Under the pieces are notes generated by a model. It worked only from the letters and a program-made list of their open reading frames with translations, had not been told where the DNA came from and ran no database searches. From Anabaena sp051781005 (lineage in GTDB: Bacteria; Cyanobacteriota; Cyanobacteriia; Cyanobacteriales; Nostocaceae), in assembly GCF_051781005.1 (NCBI RefSeq), contig NZ_JBPWOA010000006.1, forward strand, positions 124,001-188,000: 64,000 nt of DNA, written 5' to 3'. Positions within the stretch are counted from its first letter, which is position 1, and each line of letters starts with the position of its first letter. Positions 8,690 to 17,649 of this stretch are shown in pieces. The position numbers and the translations under genes are program-made.

Positions 8690-9239
8690 CCACTTTCAAA
8701 AAATCTACCAATTACTCAAAACTCAGTACTCAGCACCCAAAACTCATTGCTATTTCGTGACATCCCTCCATTAGAGGAGCTTCATAAGTTCGGTTATCCG
8801 GCTACTTGTAAGCAACAGAAGAGGGGTTTTTAACGTCACTATAGATATAGTCAGCTTTTTTAAGGAACTCCTAAGAAACTTTAGCAGCTAGACTATTTTA
8901 CTTTATAATAGAGAGCTTTGATCTGCTGCTATTTACTATCCGCCAGATTTGCCTTACCATAAAAGTAGAACTCATACTGACTTCGTGTTTTACAGTTGCT
9001 GCCAGTGACTAAGAGGAAAGAAAAATTCTTGAAAACAACTCAGTGTGCTGCGAGAGAGTTTCCATAATTGAGGGAGGGTAAAGGAACCCATTCCCAAATA
9101 GTACCGTCCTAAAAAAGACTATATAAATTAATCGCTTATGGTAGCGCACAAATGTTTAGTGATGTATATACCATCTTTCTCAATCCACCCTAATTGAGAA
9201 AATATTTATTTTGTTTAGGGAGTAGAGGACAACGCACCA
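8690..9239. other. 550-bp intergenic region upstream of sigma factor
   Basis: No gene seen. It begins with imperfect repeats of ACTCAGNACTCAGCAC (8716-8745), then holds the structured element at 8757-8839, then about 400 bp that presumably form the promoter and long leader of the sigma factor gene. TTTGTTTAGGGAGTAGAGGA just before 9240 includes a Shine-Dalgarno-like GGAG. Confidence 0.6.
8757..8839 (+). ncRNA. candidate structured RNA or terminator-like imperfect palindrome
   Basis: The sequence folds as nested complementary arms: GTGAC/GTCAC (8757-8761 with 8835-8839), CCCTC/GAGGG (8764-8768 with 8821-8825), GCTT/AAGC (8779-8782 with 8810-8813), AAGT/ACTT (8786-8789 with 8804-8807), CGG/CCG (8791-8793 with 8798-8800, loop TTAT). 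GAGGGG is followed by TTTTT. CCCTCC could alternatively pair with the internal GAGGAG (8774-8779). It may be the terminator of the HerA gene, a small RNA 3' end, or a palindromic repeat; no family is recognised. Confidence 0.35.
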
Positions 9240-10223
9240 ATGCCTACTGTTAAAACCCAAAATGAAAACCTCAACACCAAATTCACGGCTGATATGGTGA
9301 GAACCTATCTGCGGGAAATTGGTCGTGTGCCACTGCTAACCCGTGAACAAGAGATTGTATATGGGAAGCAAGTGCAACAAATGATGACCTTGCTAGATGC
9401 TAAAGAAGCTTTATCCAAAAAACTAGATCATGAGCCTAGTTTAGCAGAGTGGGCTACTCATGTTAACCAATCTGAAAACGAAGTTAAGCAGACGGTAGCG
9501 CAAGGTAAGCGAGCCAAGCAAAAAATGATTGAAGCAAATTTGCGTTTGGTTGTAGCTATTGCGAAAAAGTATCAGAAGCGAAATATGGAATTTCTGGATT
9601 TAATCCAGGAAGGAACCTTGGGACTAGAGAGAGGAGTAGAGAAATTTGATCCTATGAGGGGTTATAAATTCTCGACTTATGCTTACTGGTGGATTCGCCA
9701 AGCGATTACGAGAGCGATCGCCCAACAAGGTCGAACAATTCGCTTACCTATCCATATTACCGAAAAGTTGAACAAAATTAAAAAAGTGCAACGGGAATTG
9801 GCGCAAAAGTTGGGAAGATCCCCAACACCAACAGAAATAGCCAAAGAACTGGAACTAGAACCTGCTCAGATTCGTGAGTATCTGAACATGGCACGTCAAC
9901 CAGTCTCTTTAGATGTACGAGTTGGTGATAACCAAGATACCGAACTGCAAGAAATGCTCGAAGATGATGGTCCATCACCAGAATATTACACCACTCAGGA
10001 ATTCTTGCGCCAAGACCTCAATAACCTGTTGGCAGAACTTACACCCCAACAGCGTGAAGTTGTAGCCCTGCGCTTTGGTTTAGAAGATGGTAATGAAATG
10101 TCTTTGGCAAAAGTTGGTGAACGGTTGAACCTCAGCCGTGAACGTGTCCGTCAATTAGAGCATCAAGCTCTTGCACATTTACGTCGCCGTCGCGCCAATG
10201 TTAAAGAATACGTTGCCAGCTAA
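9240..10223 (+). CDS. group 2 RNA polymerase sigma factor (RpoD/SigA-like)
   Basis: A 327-residue sigma-70 family protein without the long region 1.1 of the primary factor, hence group 2. Region 1.2 spans residues 18-45 (MVRTYLREIGRVPLLTREQE), region 2 about 95-165 (ANLRLVVAIAKKYQKRN, then GLERGVEKFDPMRGYKFSTY and WWIRQAITRAI), region 3 about 170-250, and region 4 about 265-320 with the HTH (SLAKVGERLNLSRERVRQLE). It resembles the SigB/SigC/SigD/SigE class used in cyanobacteria for stress, nitrogen or carbon responses; which one needs a phylogeny. It is monocistronic, with a strong terminator 49 bp downstream. Confidence 0.93.
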   Translation: MPTVKTQNENLNTKFTADMVRTYLREIGRVPLLTREQEIVYGKQVQQMMTLLDAKEALSKKLDHEPSLAEWATHVNQSENEVKQTVAQGKRAKQKMIEANLRLVVAIAKKYQKRNMEFLDLIQEGTLGLERGVEKFDPMRGYKFSTYAYWWIRQAITRAIAQQGRTIRLPIHITEKLNKIKKVQRELAQKLGRSPTPTEIAKELELEPAQIREYLNMARQPVSLDVRVGDNQDTELQEMLEDDGPSPEYYTTQEFLRQDLNNLLAELTPQQREVVALRFGLEDGNEMSLAKVGERLNLSRERVRQLEHQALAHLRRRRANVKEYVAS

Positions 10224-10271
10224 AAGTCGAGACAAGCACCCGCTTGTGAAGAAAGATAACTTTTGGCTGTA

Positions 10272-10301
10272 TGCCTCCTGAATCCAGGGGGCAATTTTTT
10301 T
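10272..10301 (+). terminator. rho-independent terminator of the sigma factor gene
   Basis: 9-bp stem TGCCTCCTG / CAGGGGGCA (one G-T wobble) with a 4-nt loop AATC, followed by AATTTTTTT, 49 bp after the stop codon. Confidence 0.85.
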
Positions 10302-10430
10302 GCGTGTAATACTACAATAAAACAGCTGTTGCACCTTTAACTTGCAGATAGAAGGACAGGCTGTTCTGCCTACCCCACAAGAATTTTCACCCAAAAGAAT
10401 GTGTAAATTAAACTTCCAACAGCTGATAAA

Positions 10431-11246
10431 TTACCGCAATAAAGCTGCAAATGGACAACCACTAACAGCTAAATTAGCTGATGTTGGCTTAAATTTAGAT
10501 GGCAAAAGCCGCTTGAAGAAACCCAAAAAAGTTTGTTGCCAAGAACTAGAAGGTGGTGTTTCTGGTGTCAATGTCTGTTGTTTAGTATCTGTTCCAGTTT
10601 TACCTCCTGATGTTAGTTGATTCAAAAATTTACCATTGTCATAATAGTGTTCCAAGGAAAGAATTTTACAATTTTCAGTAACTTGGACAATACTTGTACC
10701 AATCACTTCTATCATCTGCCCAGTCGGAATATAATCTTTATAATTACCTTGGAAATGTCCCCAATGCCGCCATTTAAAAGCAATAGTAGGAGGTGCTGAA
10801 TAAACTTCTAATACTTCCCATAAAAATCCCTGAGGAAATGCAGTATGAAACAGATGGGTAGAAGATTCAAAATCTTCTTCTGTAGCTTTATAATTTGGAG
10901 TATTACCAATCAACAGTTTATAAGTACCTGACTGAACTAAATCCTCTAATTTATAGCTAGTTCCACCATTCGTACTCATACGAAACTTATCTTGAACTAC
11001 AGAAATCCACTCTTGAGGATTGGTTTTGAAATTAGCTTCAACGTCGAAAGTTCGCACCAAGTTTTGGACAAGTGTTTCCAGGGAATTAGCCGGGTGGTTA
11101 CGTAGACTTTCTTTGGCTAGATTTTCATTAGAACGGGTATAATCGGGTTGCTGACCATAACGCCACGTTACATTAGTGTTATGTTTGAGGACTACATCTC
11201 GATTTTGTACCCAAAGTGGTAGATTTTCAATGTTAATCTGAGTCAT
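10431..11246 (-). CDS. pathogen-related protein-like (NTF2-like fold)
   Basis: A 271-residue soluble protein. Residues 20-205 closely resemble what I recall of plant pathogen-related protein (barley PRP): WRYGQQPDY near the start, FESSTHLFHTAFPQGFLWEV, IAFKWRHWGHFQGNYKDYIP and EHYYDNGKFL near the end of the domain. That family has a SnoaL/NTF2-like fold and no established enzymatic activity. Residues 206-271 form a variable, Thr/Pro/Ser-rich tail with a basic FLGFFKRLLPSKFKP segment. The gene is alone, convergent with the sigma factor gene. The similarity is from memory and needs a search. Confidence 0.7.
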   Translation of the reverse strand: MTQINIENLPLWVQNRDVVLKHNTNVTWRYGQQPDYTRSNENLAKESLRNHPANSLETLVQNLVRTFDVEANFKTNPQEWISVVQDKFRMSTNGGTSYKLEDLVQSGTYKLLIGNTPNYKATEEDFESSTHLFHTAFPQGFLWEVLEVYSAPPTIAFKWRHWGHFQGNYKDYIPTGQMIEVIGTSIVQVTENCKILSLEHYYDNGKFLNQLTSGGKTGTDTKQQTLTPETPPSSSWQQTFLGFFKRLLPSKFKPTSANLAVSGCPFAALLR

Positions 11247-11597
11247 AAATACCTCTGCTCAAAAATTACAACAAAGTAACCCTAAATACTCATCCTGTGG
11301 AAGTTGCAGAGATATCCCCTTAATTTTACAGCAACAAGCTATACAGCTTTTTGTGCGGCTTTTGTGAATAATTAACTAGTGATGAAGAGCCGTTGTTTTT
11401 CATCCCAACTAAAAATATCATCACACCTGATGGCTATCAGCGCCAGGGAAGTTAAGGAAGTTAAGGAGATTGGCTAAATTAAATTACTAAAATCTTTGAT
11501 TTTCAAGACTTTCAGACTTTGAATATTTTTATATTGGGTACATTATGGCATAAATTAAAATCCATAAAAATCAGGAACTTCCAGATTTTGAGTTTAT
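11247..11597. other. 351-bp divergent promoter region
   Basis: Spacer between the divergently transcribed PRP-like gene and the STAND/WD40 gene. No gene seen. It contains a small direct repeat GAAGTTAAGGAAGTTAAGGA (11448-11467). No strong Shine-Dalgarno precedes the ATG at 11598. Confidence 0.6.
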
Positions 11598-14500
11598 ATG
11601 ATCATGGCACGTAAGCGAGGAGTAGTCCTGACAAGACAAGGATATCAGCGACTACAAAAGGCTCAACAAGAATGGGAAAATCGGGAAAATTATGGTGTAA
11701 CTTATACCATAGAAGCTTTAAGCGAACTTACCCAACTAGACCCTGCTACAGTTTCTAAAGTTTTACATCGAGAAATGGGGGTAGATAAACGTACTTTAGA
11801 ACGCTTTTTTCGGGTATTTAATCTGGAATTGTGCCAAAGTGATTATGCTAAACCGGATGTTGTGCCACAAACATCGGAAGCAATTAGTATCTCTCATCAA
11901 AATAAGCTGGTTTGGGGTGAAGCACCGGATATTTCTATTTTTTACGGTCGCACTCAAGAACTAGATATCCTGCAAAAATGGATTATTGAAGACCATTGTC
12001 GTTTAATTACATTAATAGGTATTGGCGGAATTGGTAAAACTAGTTTATCAGTGAAACTAGCTCAAAATGTTTCTGAAAAATTTACTCATGTAATTTGGCT
12101 GTCTTTACGTAATGCCCCACCGCCTTTAGAAATCATAGCAAATTTAATCCAGTTGTTATCCAACGGTGAGGAAATAGATTTACCAAAAAATATTACCCAA
12201 ATAATTAATCGACTACTTGAATATCTACAAAAGCAACGTTGTTTGTTAGTTTTTGATAATCTGGAGACTATTTTTTCTAGTGATAATTATGCAGGTTATT
12301 ATCTACCAGGATATGAAGGTTATGGTGAACTTTTACTGAGAATAGGAGAAACTCAGCATCAAAGTTGTTTATTAATTACTTCTAGGGAAAAACCAAAAGA
12401 AGTAGCAGCAATGGCAGGTAATCAACTACCGATACGTTCTTTGTATATTCATGGTTTAAGCATTGCCGAAGGACAAAAGATTTTTGGCGCTAAAGGTATT
12501 GTTGGTTATAGCAATTCAGATTGGGAAAATTTAATTATTAGCTATGGGGGTAATCCTTTATATTTAAAAATTATTGCCACTACAATATTAGATTTATTTA
12601 ATGGTAGTATTGCTGATTTTATCGCTCAAGGCACAACTGTTTTTGGGGATGTTCGCAATCTCGTTAGTCAACAATTTAATCGCTTATCACTATTAGAAAA
12701 GTCTATATTATATTGGTTAGCTATTAACCGGAAACCTGTAGAATTAAACGAATTAAAAGCAGATTTATTATCTCCTATTGGCCCATCTAATTTATTAGAA
12801 GTTTTAGAGTCTTTATATCGTCGTTCCCTAATTGAAAAAAAAGACAGTCAATTTACATTACAATCTGTAGTTATGGAATACGTGACTATGAATTTGATTG
12901 AGCAAGTATGTCAAGAAATTGCTACTGCTAAAGTTTCATTATTCCAAAGTCATGCTTTAATTAAAGCTACTGCTGCTGATTATATCCAAGAAATTCAAAT
13001 TCGCCTCATACTGACATCAATTATTGAGAATTTACAAGTATTATTAGGAAATACCAGCCAAATTAAATCACAATTGCTCAATATTATTAACTGTTATCGT
13101 GGTCAAGCACCATACGTTACTGGTTATATTGGCGGGAATACCATTAATTTACTATCTCAATTATTACCAAAAATTAGTAATGAAGATTTTTCTAATTTAA
13201 CAATTTGGCAAGCTAATTTACAAAGATGCAATTTACAGGATGTCAATTTTAGTCATAGCCATTTTACTAAATCGTTTTTTACAAACACATTTGGTATTAT
13301 TTTTAGTTTGACTTTTAGTTCCGATAATGAACTTTTAGTTACAGGGAGTATTGATGGTGAACTTTGTTTATGGCAATGGCGAGAAAATCATCAGCTTTTT
13401 AGGCAACAAGCACATACTACAATTATAGAATCTATTGCCTTTAGTCCCGATTGTCAATTAATAGCTAGTTCTAGTCGAGACAAAACTGTAAAATTATGGG
13501 ATGTCTCTACAGGGCAATGTCTTTTAAATTTGCCTTCACCTGATGGAACTATCAAAAATATTGCCTTTAGTCAAAATAGTAAAAAGCTATTCGGTTGTTT
13601 AGAAAGGCAAATCATCTCTTGGGATGTTCAGACAGGTATTTGCTCAACATTAGTTGCATATCAAAGCCGCATTTCGGCAATGGCTGTATCAACTCACAAC
13701 GATATTTTGATATTTGGTTGTGTAGATGGTACGATTAATATTTTGGATACAAATACTGGTAAATTTGTAGAAAATTTTTCTACAAGTAGTGGAGTAATAT
13801 TATCTGTAATTGTTAGTGATGAAGACAAAATTTTGGCTAGTAGCTTAACTAATAAAACGCTAAAAATTTGGGATGTAAATGCTCGTTGTTGTATTGTAGA
13901 TTTATCTGCTCAAAGCTACAAATTTTCATTAATTGCTATCAGTCTAAATGGACTTACCTTAGCTACAGGTAGCGGTGAGAAAATTATCAAAACCTGGGAT
14001 ATTCATACTAATAAGTATCTACAAAGTTTAGAAGGACATCTCTCGGAAATAAACACTATTGCTTTGAGTCCCAATAGCAAAATTTTGGCAACTGGTAGTG
14101 TCGATAGGACGGTAAAGTTATGGGATGTGACTACAGGTAAATGTCTGAAAACTTTACAAGGTCGGACTGATTTTGTCCATTCAGTTGGATTCAGCCATGA
14201 TGGTAAGATTGTCGCTAGTGGTAGTCAACATGAAATTAGGCTTTGGGATGTTAATTCTGGCCAGTGTGTGACTAACATATCAGCGTATAAAGATTGGCTT
14301 TATTCCTTGGCTTTAAGTTCTGATGGTAAATTACTTGCTTGTGCGAATCTTGGGAACGAAAATCATATCATCAGACTTTGGCAAATACAGTCTCTGCACA
14401 AGGGAAATAGTTATCAAGCACCTGACAAAATTTTACAAGGACATACAGATAATATTTGGGCGATCGCATTCAGTCCAGATGGTAAAATAATTGTGAGTGG

Positions 14501-15158
14501 CAGTAGCGATCGCACTGTTAAACTTTGGGATTCGCAAACAGGTCAGTGCTTACAAACCTTTTCAGGCCATACCCGACCTGTACTTTCAGTAGCTTTTAGT
14601 CTCGACGGACAAATTATTGCTAGTTGTGGTGGTCATTCAATCATCAAAGTTTGGGACGTTATTACAGGGGAATGCTGTCAAACTATACAAGAAGTTGCTT
14701 CTTATGTTTTGAAATTTAGTCCTAATAGTTACATTCTAGCTAGTGGAAATACGAGTGGTGTGATCAAACTCTGGGATGTGCGAGATGGTCAGTGTATTGG
14801 GATTTTAGGCAAATATGGCAAACCCATTATCTCTTTGGCCTTTAGTCCAGATGGACAAATTCTAGCTAGTGGTAGTTTTGACGGTACAGTGACCTTGTGG
14901 AATATCAACACCAATCAATGCATCAATACCATAGAAATAAACACAGGTTCTGCTTGGTCACTGGATTTTAGTCCAGATGGTAAAAACCTGGCTTGTGGTA
15001 GCAATGGAGAAACCATTCATCTATGCGACCTCAATATAGATAAAGATATCAAAATTTTGCAGGGCGATCGCCCTTATGAAGGCATGAATATTCAAGGTGT
15101 AACAGGATTGACACCAAACATCATAGCTAGTGTCAAAGCGCTGGGAGCAGTTGATTAG
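11598..15158 (+). CDS. STAND NTPase (NB-ARC type) with pentapeptide segment and WD40 repeats
   Basis: A 1186-residue signal-transduction ATPase. Residues 1-85 form a helical N-terminal domain with a helix-turn-helix look (TIEALSELTQLDPATVSKVL), as seen in many cyanobacterial STAND proteins. Residues 115-440 form the NB-ARC-like NTPase: P-loop GIGGIGKTSL at 141-150, Walker B CLLVFDNLE near 216-224, sensor-like LLITSREKPKE, and GNPLYLK. About residues 535-560 are pentapeptide-like (NLQRCNLQDVNFSHSHF). Residues 565-1165 hold some 13-14 WD40 repeats ending in patterns such as VKLWDVTTGKCL. Such proteins are thought to sense ligands with the repeat domain and act in stress, cell-death or antiphage responses. 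No effector domain is recognised. The start may also be the ATG at 11604. Confidence 0.9.
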   Translation: MIMARKRGVVLTRQGYQRLQKAQQEWENRENYGVTYTIEALSELTQLDPATVSKVLHREMGVDKRTLERFFRVFNLELCQSDYAKPDVVPQTSEAISISHQNKLVWGEAPDISIFYGRTQELDILQKWIIEDHCRLITLIGIGGIGKTSLSVKLAQNVSEKFTHVIWLSLRNAPPPLEIIANLIQLLSNGEEIDLPKNITQIINRLLEYLQKQRCLLVFDNLETIFSSDNYAGYYLPGYEGYGELLLRIGETQHQSCLLITSREKPKEVAAMAGNQLPIRSLYIHGLSIAEGQKIFGAKGIVGYSNSDWENLIISYGGNPLYLKIIATTILDLFNGSIADFIAQGTTVFGDVRNLVSQQFNRLSLLEKSILYWLAINRKPVELNELKADLLSPIGPSNLLEVLESLYRRSLIEKKDSQFTLQSVVMEYVTMNLIEQVCQEIATAKVSLFQSHALIKATAADYIQEIQIRLILTSIIENLQVLLGNTSQIKSQLLNIINCYRGQAPYVTGYIGGNTINLLSQLLPKISNEDFSNLTIWQANLQRCNLQDVNFSHSHFTKSFFTNTFGIIFSLTFSSDNELLVTGSIDGELCLWQWRENHQLFRQQAHTTIIESIAFSPDCQLIASSSRDKTVKLWDVSTGQCLLNLPSPDGTIKNIAFSQNSKKLFGCLERQIISWDVQTGICSTLVAYQSRISAMAVSTHNDILIFGCVDGTINILDTNTGKFVENFSTSSGVILSVIVSDEDKILASSLTNKTLKIWDVNARCCIVDLSAQSYKFSLIAISLNGLTLATGSGEKIIKTWDIHTNKYLQSLEGHLSEINTIALSPNSKILATGSVDRTVKLWDVTTGKCLKTLQGRTDFVHSVGFSHDGKIVASGSQHEIRLWDVNSGQCVTNISAYKDWLYSLALSSDGKLLACANLGNENHIIRLWQIQSLHKGNSYQAPDKILQGHTDNIWAIAFSPDGKIIVSGSSDRTVKLWDSQTGQCLQTFSGHTRPVLSVAFSLDGQIIASCGGHSIIKVWDVITGECCQTIQEVASYVLKFSPNSYILASGNTSGVIKLWDVRDGQCIGILGKYGKPIISLAFSPDGQILASGSFDGTVTLWNINTNQCINTIEINTGSAWSLDFSPDGKNLACGSNGETIHLCDLNIDKDIKILQGDRPYEGMNIQGVTGLTPNIIASVKALGAVD

Positions 15159-15714
15159 ATCATCTTATGAATTACGCAAAAACTCTTCCAAGCTTTTATG
15201 TCTACCTGTTCTCTGCGTCACGTCAGTTGCGACAACGGAGGAAACCTGACTCCGCAAAACACTGGCTTCTCCGTGGTTAGTTATTCCGTGAATTGTGCAT
15301 AAGTCCTAACTTTATATACATCTCAAAGATCAGCATTTAACTTACCCAATAATTTTTATCTCTCGTCCGAAATCTCAAGGTTTGCTGTTGTAGCTAAGAA
15401 TAGCCAAGCAAATTGGACTGTGAGAGCAATCTTGATGATCGCAAGTTGCTATATATCAATATAGATTTGATTGGTAGTTTTGAAAATATATTCGTCATCC
15501 CTCAAATGGGTTAATCTATCGGCTGAAGCGTAAATTTATCAAATGATAATATTGTTCACATTATTAGCAAAAAAACTATAAAAACTTCATTTTTTGACTT
15601 TTTTGAACCAAACAATATATATAAAACCTTTGAGGGAATCGCGCAGTATCAGTGTTTAGTTAAGATGTAAGGAAATTACAGATAATTAGTTAGCTTTATT
15701 ACAGGAGAAATCAG
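15159..15714. other. 556-bp intergenic region with a repeat-like block
   Basis: No gene seen. At 15210-15290 lies a GC-richer block (CTCTGCGTCACGTCAGTTGC, then AACGGAGGAAACCTGACTCC) typical in look of dispersed repeats in Nostocales. The rest is AT-rich. The final 40 bp carry AGGAG at 15703-15707, 7 nt before the GTG start of the next gene. Confidence 0.55.
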
Positions 15715-16440
15715 GTGCTTAACAATATTTCTAAATTCATTACCTCACGTCAGTTAAAGTTTCCTGTTGTTAGTGTGCTGATCACCTTTGGTATTTTAGG
15801 CTTAGGTGTAATCGGTGAACAAACAAAAATTAACCTGAAATCTTCTACTGTGATAGCGGCTAATTTACCAAGTTCTCAAAATCAAATTCAGAGTGGTGAT
15901 AAAACTCCTATTTTAGCGCGACTGAGAGAAATTAGAGATCAAAGAAGTCAACTCAGCGCTGACAATACAGATAGTAACGACTTAGAATCGGAAATTTTAT
16001 CCAAAAATATTCAGACAATCCCCACAAAGACAAGACAAATAGGGGGAAAATCACGAGTAAATTTCCCTGAAAGGGATGGTATTTATCTCTATGGTCAGTC
16101 CTCAACACCAAACCAGTTAGGACAAGGTTATATTGTGTTTCAGAAACAACAAGGTAAGGTGATTGGTGCATTGTATATGCCGAGTTCCGAGTATAGTTGT
16201 TTTCAGGGGACAATTGCTAACTCAGGGGAATTGGCGATGACAGTAACTAGTTCTCCTGGTGAACTTGGTGTAATGCAAGTGTCAACTACCAGCAGAATAC
16301 CCAGATTCAGCGATGAAGATGCTATCACTTACGCTTACTCTGTAGCATTGCAGGATTATCATCAGCTAGACGCTGTGAGTGCTAATGATAGAGAAATTTT
16401 GCAAGGGTGTAGTCAAGATGTCAATGGTGGTAATCAGTAG
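15715..16440 (+). CDS. exported protein of unknown function
   Basis: A 241-residue protein that I do not recognise as a named family. Residues 16-36 form a single hydrophobic segment (FPVVSVLITFGILGLGVIGE), a signal peptide or anchor, so the rest is probably periplasmic. A charged linker (residues 60-100) precedes a beta-rich C-terminal domain with GIYLYGQSSTPNQLGQGYIV and VIGALYMPSSEYSCFQG, resembling hypothetical proteins I associate with filamentous cyanobacteria. The start is GTG, fixed by AGGAG at 15703-15707. Two Cys (in EYSCFQG and ILQGCSQD) could form a disulfide. It is followed by a hairpin shared with convergent cobO. Confidence 0.7.
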   Translation: MLNNISKFITSRQLKFPVVSVLITFGILGLGVIGEQTKINLKSSTVIAANLPSSQNQIQSGDKTPILARLREIRDQRSQLSADNTDSNDLESEILSKNIQTIPTKTRQIGGKSRVNFPERDGIYLYGQSSTPNQLGQGYIVFQKQQGKVIGALYMPSSEYSCFQGTIANSGELAMTVTSSPGELGVMQVSTTSRIPRFSDEDAITYAYSVALQDYHQLDAVSANDREILQGCSQDVNGGNQ

Positions 16441-16525
16441 ATGTTTGATGGAATGTTTTTACAAGGGTTCTGGATAACGCATATTTAAATTTGATCGATG
16501 TCTGATTACTTAGCAATACAAAAGA

Positions 16526-16544
16526 GGGCGGGAAAACCCCGCCC
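16526..16544. repeat. palindromic hairpin between convergent genes
   Basis: GGGCGGG / CCCGCCC with loop AAAAC, between the 3' ends of the exported protein gene and cobO. No T-run follows; probably a dispersed repeat that may also act as a two-way terminator. Confidence 0.6.
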
Positions 16545-16605
16545 CTACAGGCTTTACAATTAAAAACTGTACTTCACGGATTTGAAAACTGGTAGATAGG
16601 ATTAA

Positions 16606-17283
16606 TCAATATTCAATTCCTGCTTGGGCTTTAACGCCTTGATCGCGGAAAGGATGCTTAACTAAAGTCATTTCGGTGACTAAATCTGCTTTTTCAATTA
16701 AAGCAGGTGGTGCACCTCTACCTGTGAGAATTACGTGTTTATCAGGTGGTTTTTGGGATAGACCGGCTAATACTTGTTCAACTTCTAAGTAACCGAGTTT
16801 GAGAGCAATATTAATTTCATCTAATAGTACGAGTTTGAAGTCGGGGTTGCGGATGAATTCTAATGATTTATCCCAAGCGGCGCTGGCTTTATCTAAATCG
16901 CGATCGCGATCTTGAGTTTCCCAGGTGAAGCCTTCACCCATAGCATGGAATTCTAATTGGTCTGACCAATGGCTGAAAACCCGCTTCTCTGAAGGTTCCC
17001 AGGCTCCTTTAATGAACTGCACTATTGCTACTTTATGACCATGACCGAGCGATCGCATGACCATTCCTAAAGCCGCAGTGGTTTTCCCCTTCCCGTTACC
17101 AGTATTGACAATAATTAACCCTTTTTCGGGTATGGCTTTGGCTATGCGTTTATCTTGTACTTCTTTGCGTCGCTGCATCTTTTGGCGATACTGATCATCA
17201 TTCAGAGATGATGACATTACCTCATCAATCAAACGCGAAATTTCTTGATCTGAATTTAAATCTTCTGGTGTGTCGTTTTTCAT
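16606..17283 (-). CDS. cobO: cob(I)yrinic acid a,c-diamide adenosyltransferase
   Basis: CobO/BtuR/CobA-type corrinoid adenosyltransferase, which transfers the adenosyl group of ATP to cob(I)yrinic acid a,c-diamide or cob(I)alamin in cobalamin synthesis and salvage. Its 225 residues contain the modified P-loop NTGNGKGKTTAALG (about 60-73), the corrinoid-site region QFIKGAWEPSEKRVF, the Walker B-like LVLLDEINIAL and the C-terminal HVILTGRGAPPALIEKADLV. About 55 N-terminal residues precede the core, slightly longer than E. coli BtuR. There is no linked cobalamin gene, and no cobalamin riboswitch was recognised upstream. Confidence 0.93.
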   Translation of the reverse strand: MKNDTPEDLNSDQEISRLIDEVMSSSLNDDQYRQKMQRRKEVQDKRIAKAIPEKGLIIVNTGNGKGKTTAALGMVMRSLGHGHKVAIVQFIKGAWEPSEKRVFSHWSDQLEFHAMGEGFTWETQDRDRDLDKASAAWDKSLEFIRNPDFKLVLLDEINIALKLGYLEVEQVLAGLSQKPPDKHVILTGRGAPPALIEKADLVTEMTLVKHPFRDQGVKAQAGIEY

Positions 17284-17649
17284 AAACTTTGTTAGAAATT
17301 AAGTTTGGATGATTTTACTTACTTCCTTCGTTCTGGAAGAATGAAGAATTAAATGAACCGCGTTCGCGAAGCGTTCCGTAAGGAAAGACGCATTCGCGGT
17401 AGCGTTGCGAAGCAAAGGACGCGAAGGTAAGAAAGAAGAAGGAAGAAGATTGTAATTACAGCAGTTTTTGAAGAAATTAGGTACACATTTAGCGGGCAAG
17501 ATGCCCGCACCACAAGAGTTTGATTATTCCAGTTTGTACCTCATTTGAATGAAATATGCTGTATTATATTTTCCCTATATTTATTCAGGTTACGCTAAAC
17601 ATTATTGAAAATATGTGAGTATTTACGCTTTTAGCTGACGGCTAATGAT
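17284..17649. other. 366-bp intergenic region with repeat sequences
   Basis: Lies between cobO and the 3' end of uvrB. At 17358-17427 is a GC-rich block with several copies of CGCGAAGCG/CGCTTCGCG-like words (CGTTCGCGAAGCG, GCATTCGCGGTAGCG, GCGTTGCGAAGC), which resembles a dispersed Nostoc-type repeat. At 17492-17508 is the palindrome GCGGGC-AAGAT-GCCCGC. A 66-codon open frame over the repeat block looks spurious. Confidence 0.65.
17492..17508. repeat. small palindrome GCGGGC-N5-GCCCGC
   Basis: 6-bp perfect stem with loop AAGAT. It has the same form as the palindromes at 23349 and 43211, which suggests one family of dispersed intergenic repeats. Confidence 0.6.

Noticed and set aside
10342..10620. 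92-codon plus-strand ORF opposite the PRP-like gene
   Set aside because: It is the antisense shadow of the tail of the minus-strand gene, whose conserved domain is clear.
17299..17499. 66-codon minus-strand ORF between cobO and uvrB
   Set aside because: It is made of the repeat block at 17358-17427; no start signal and no conserved pattern.
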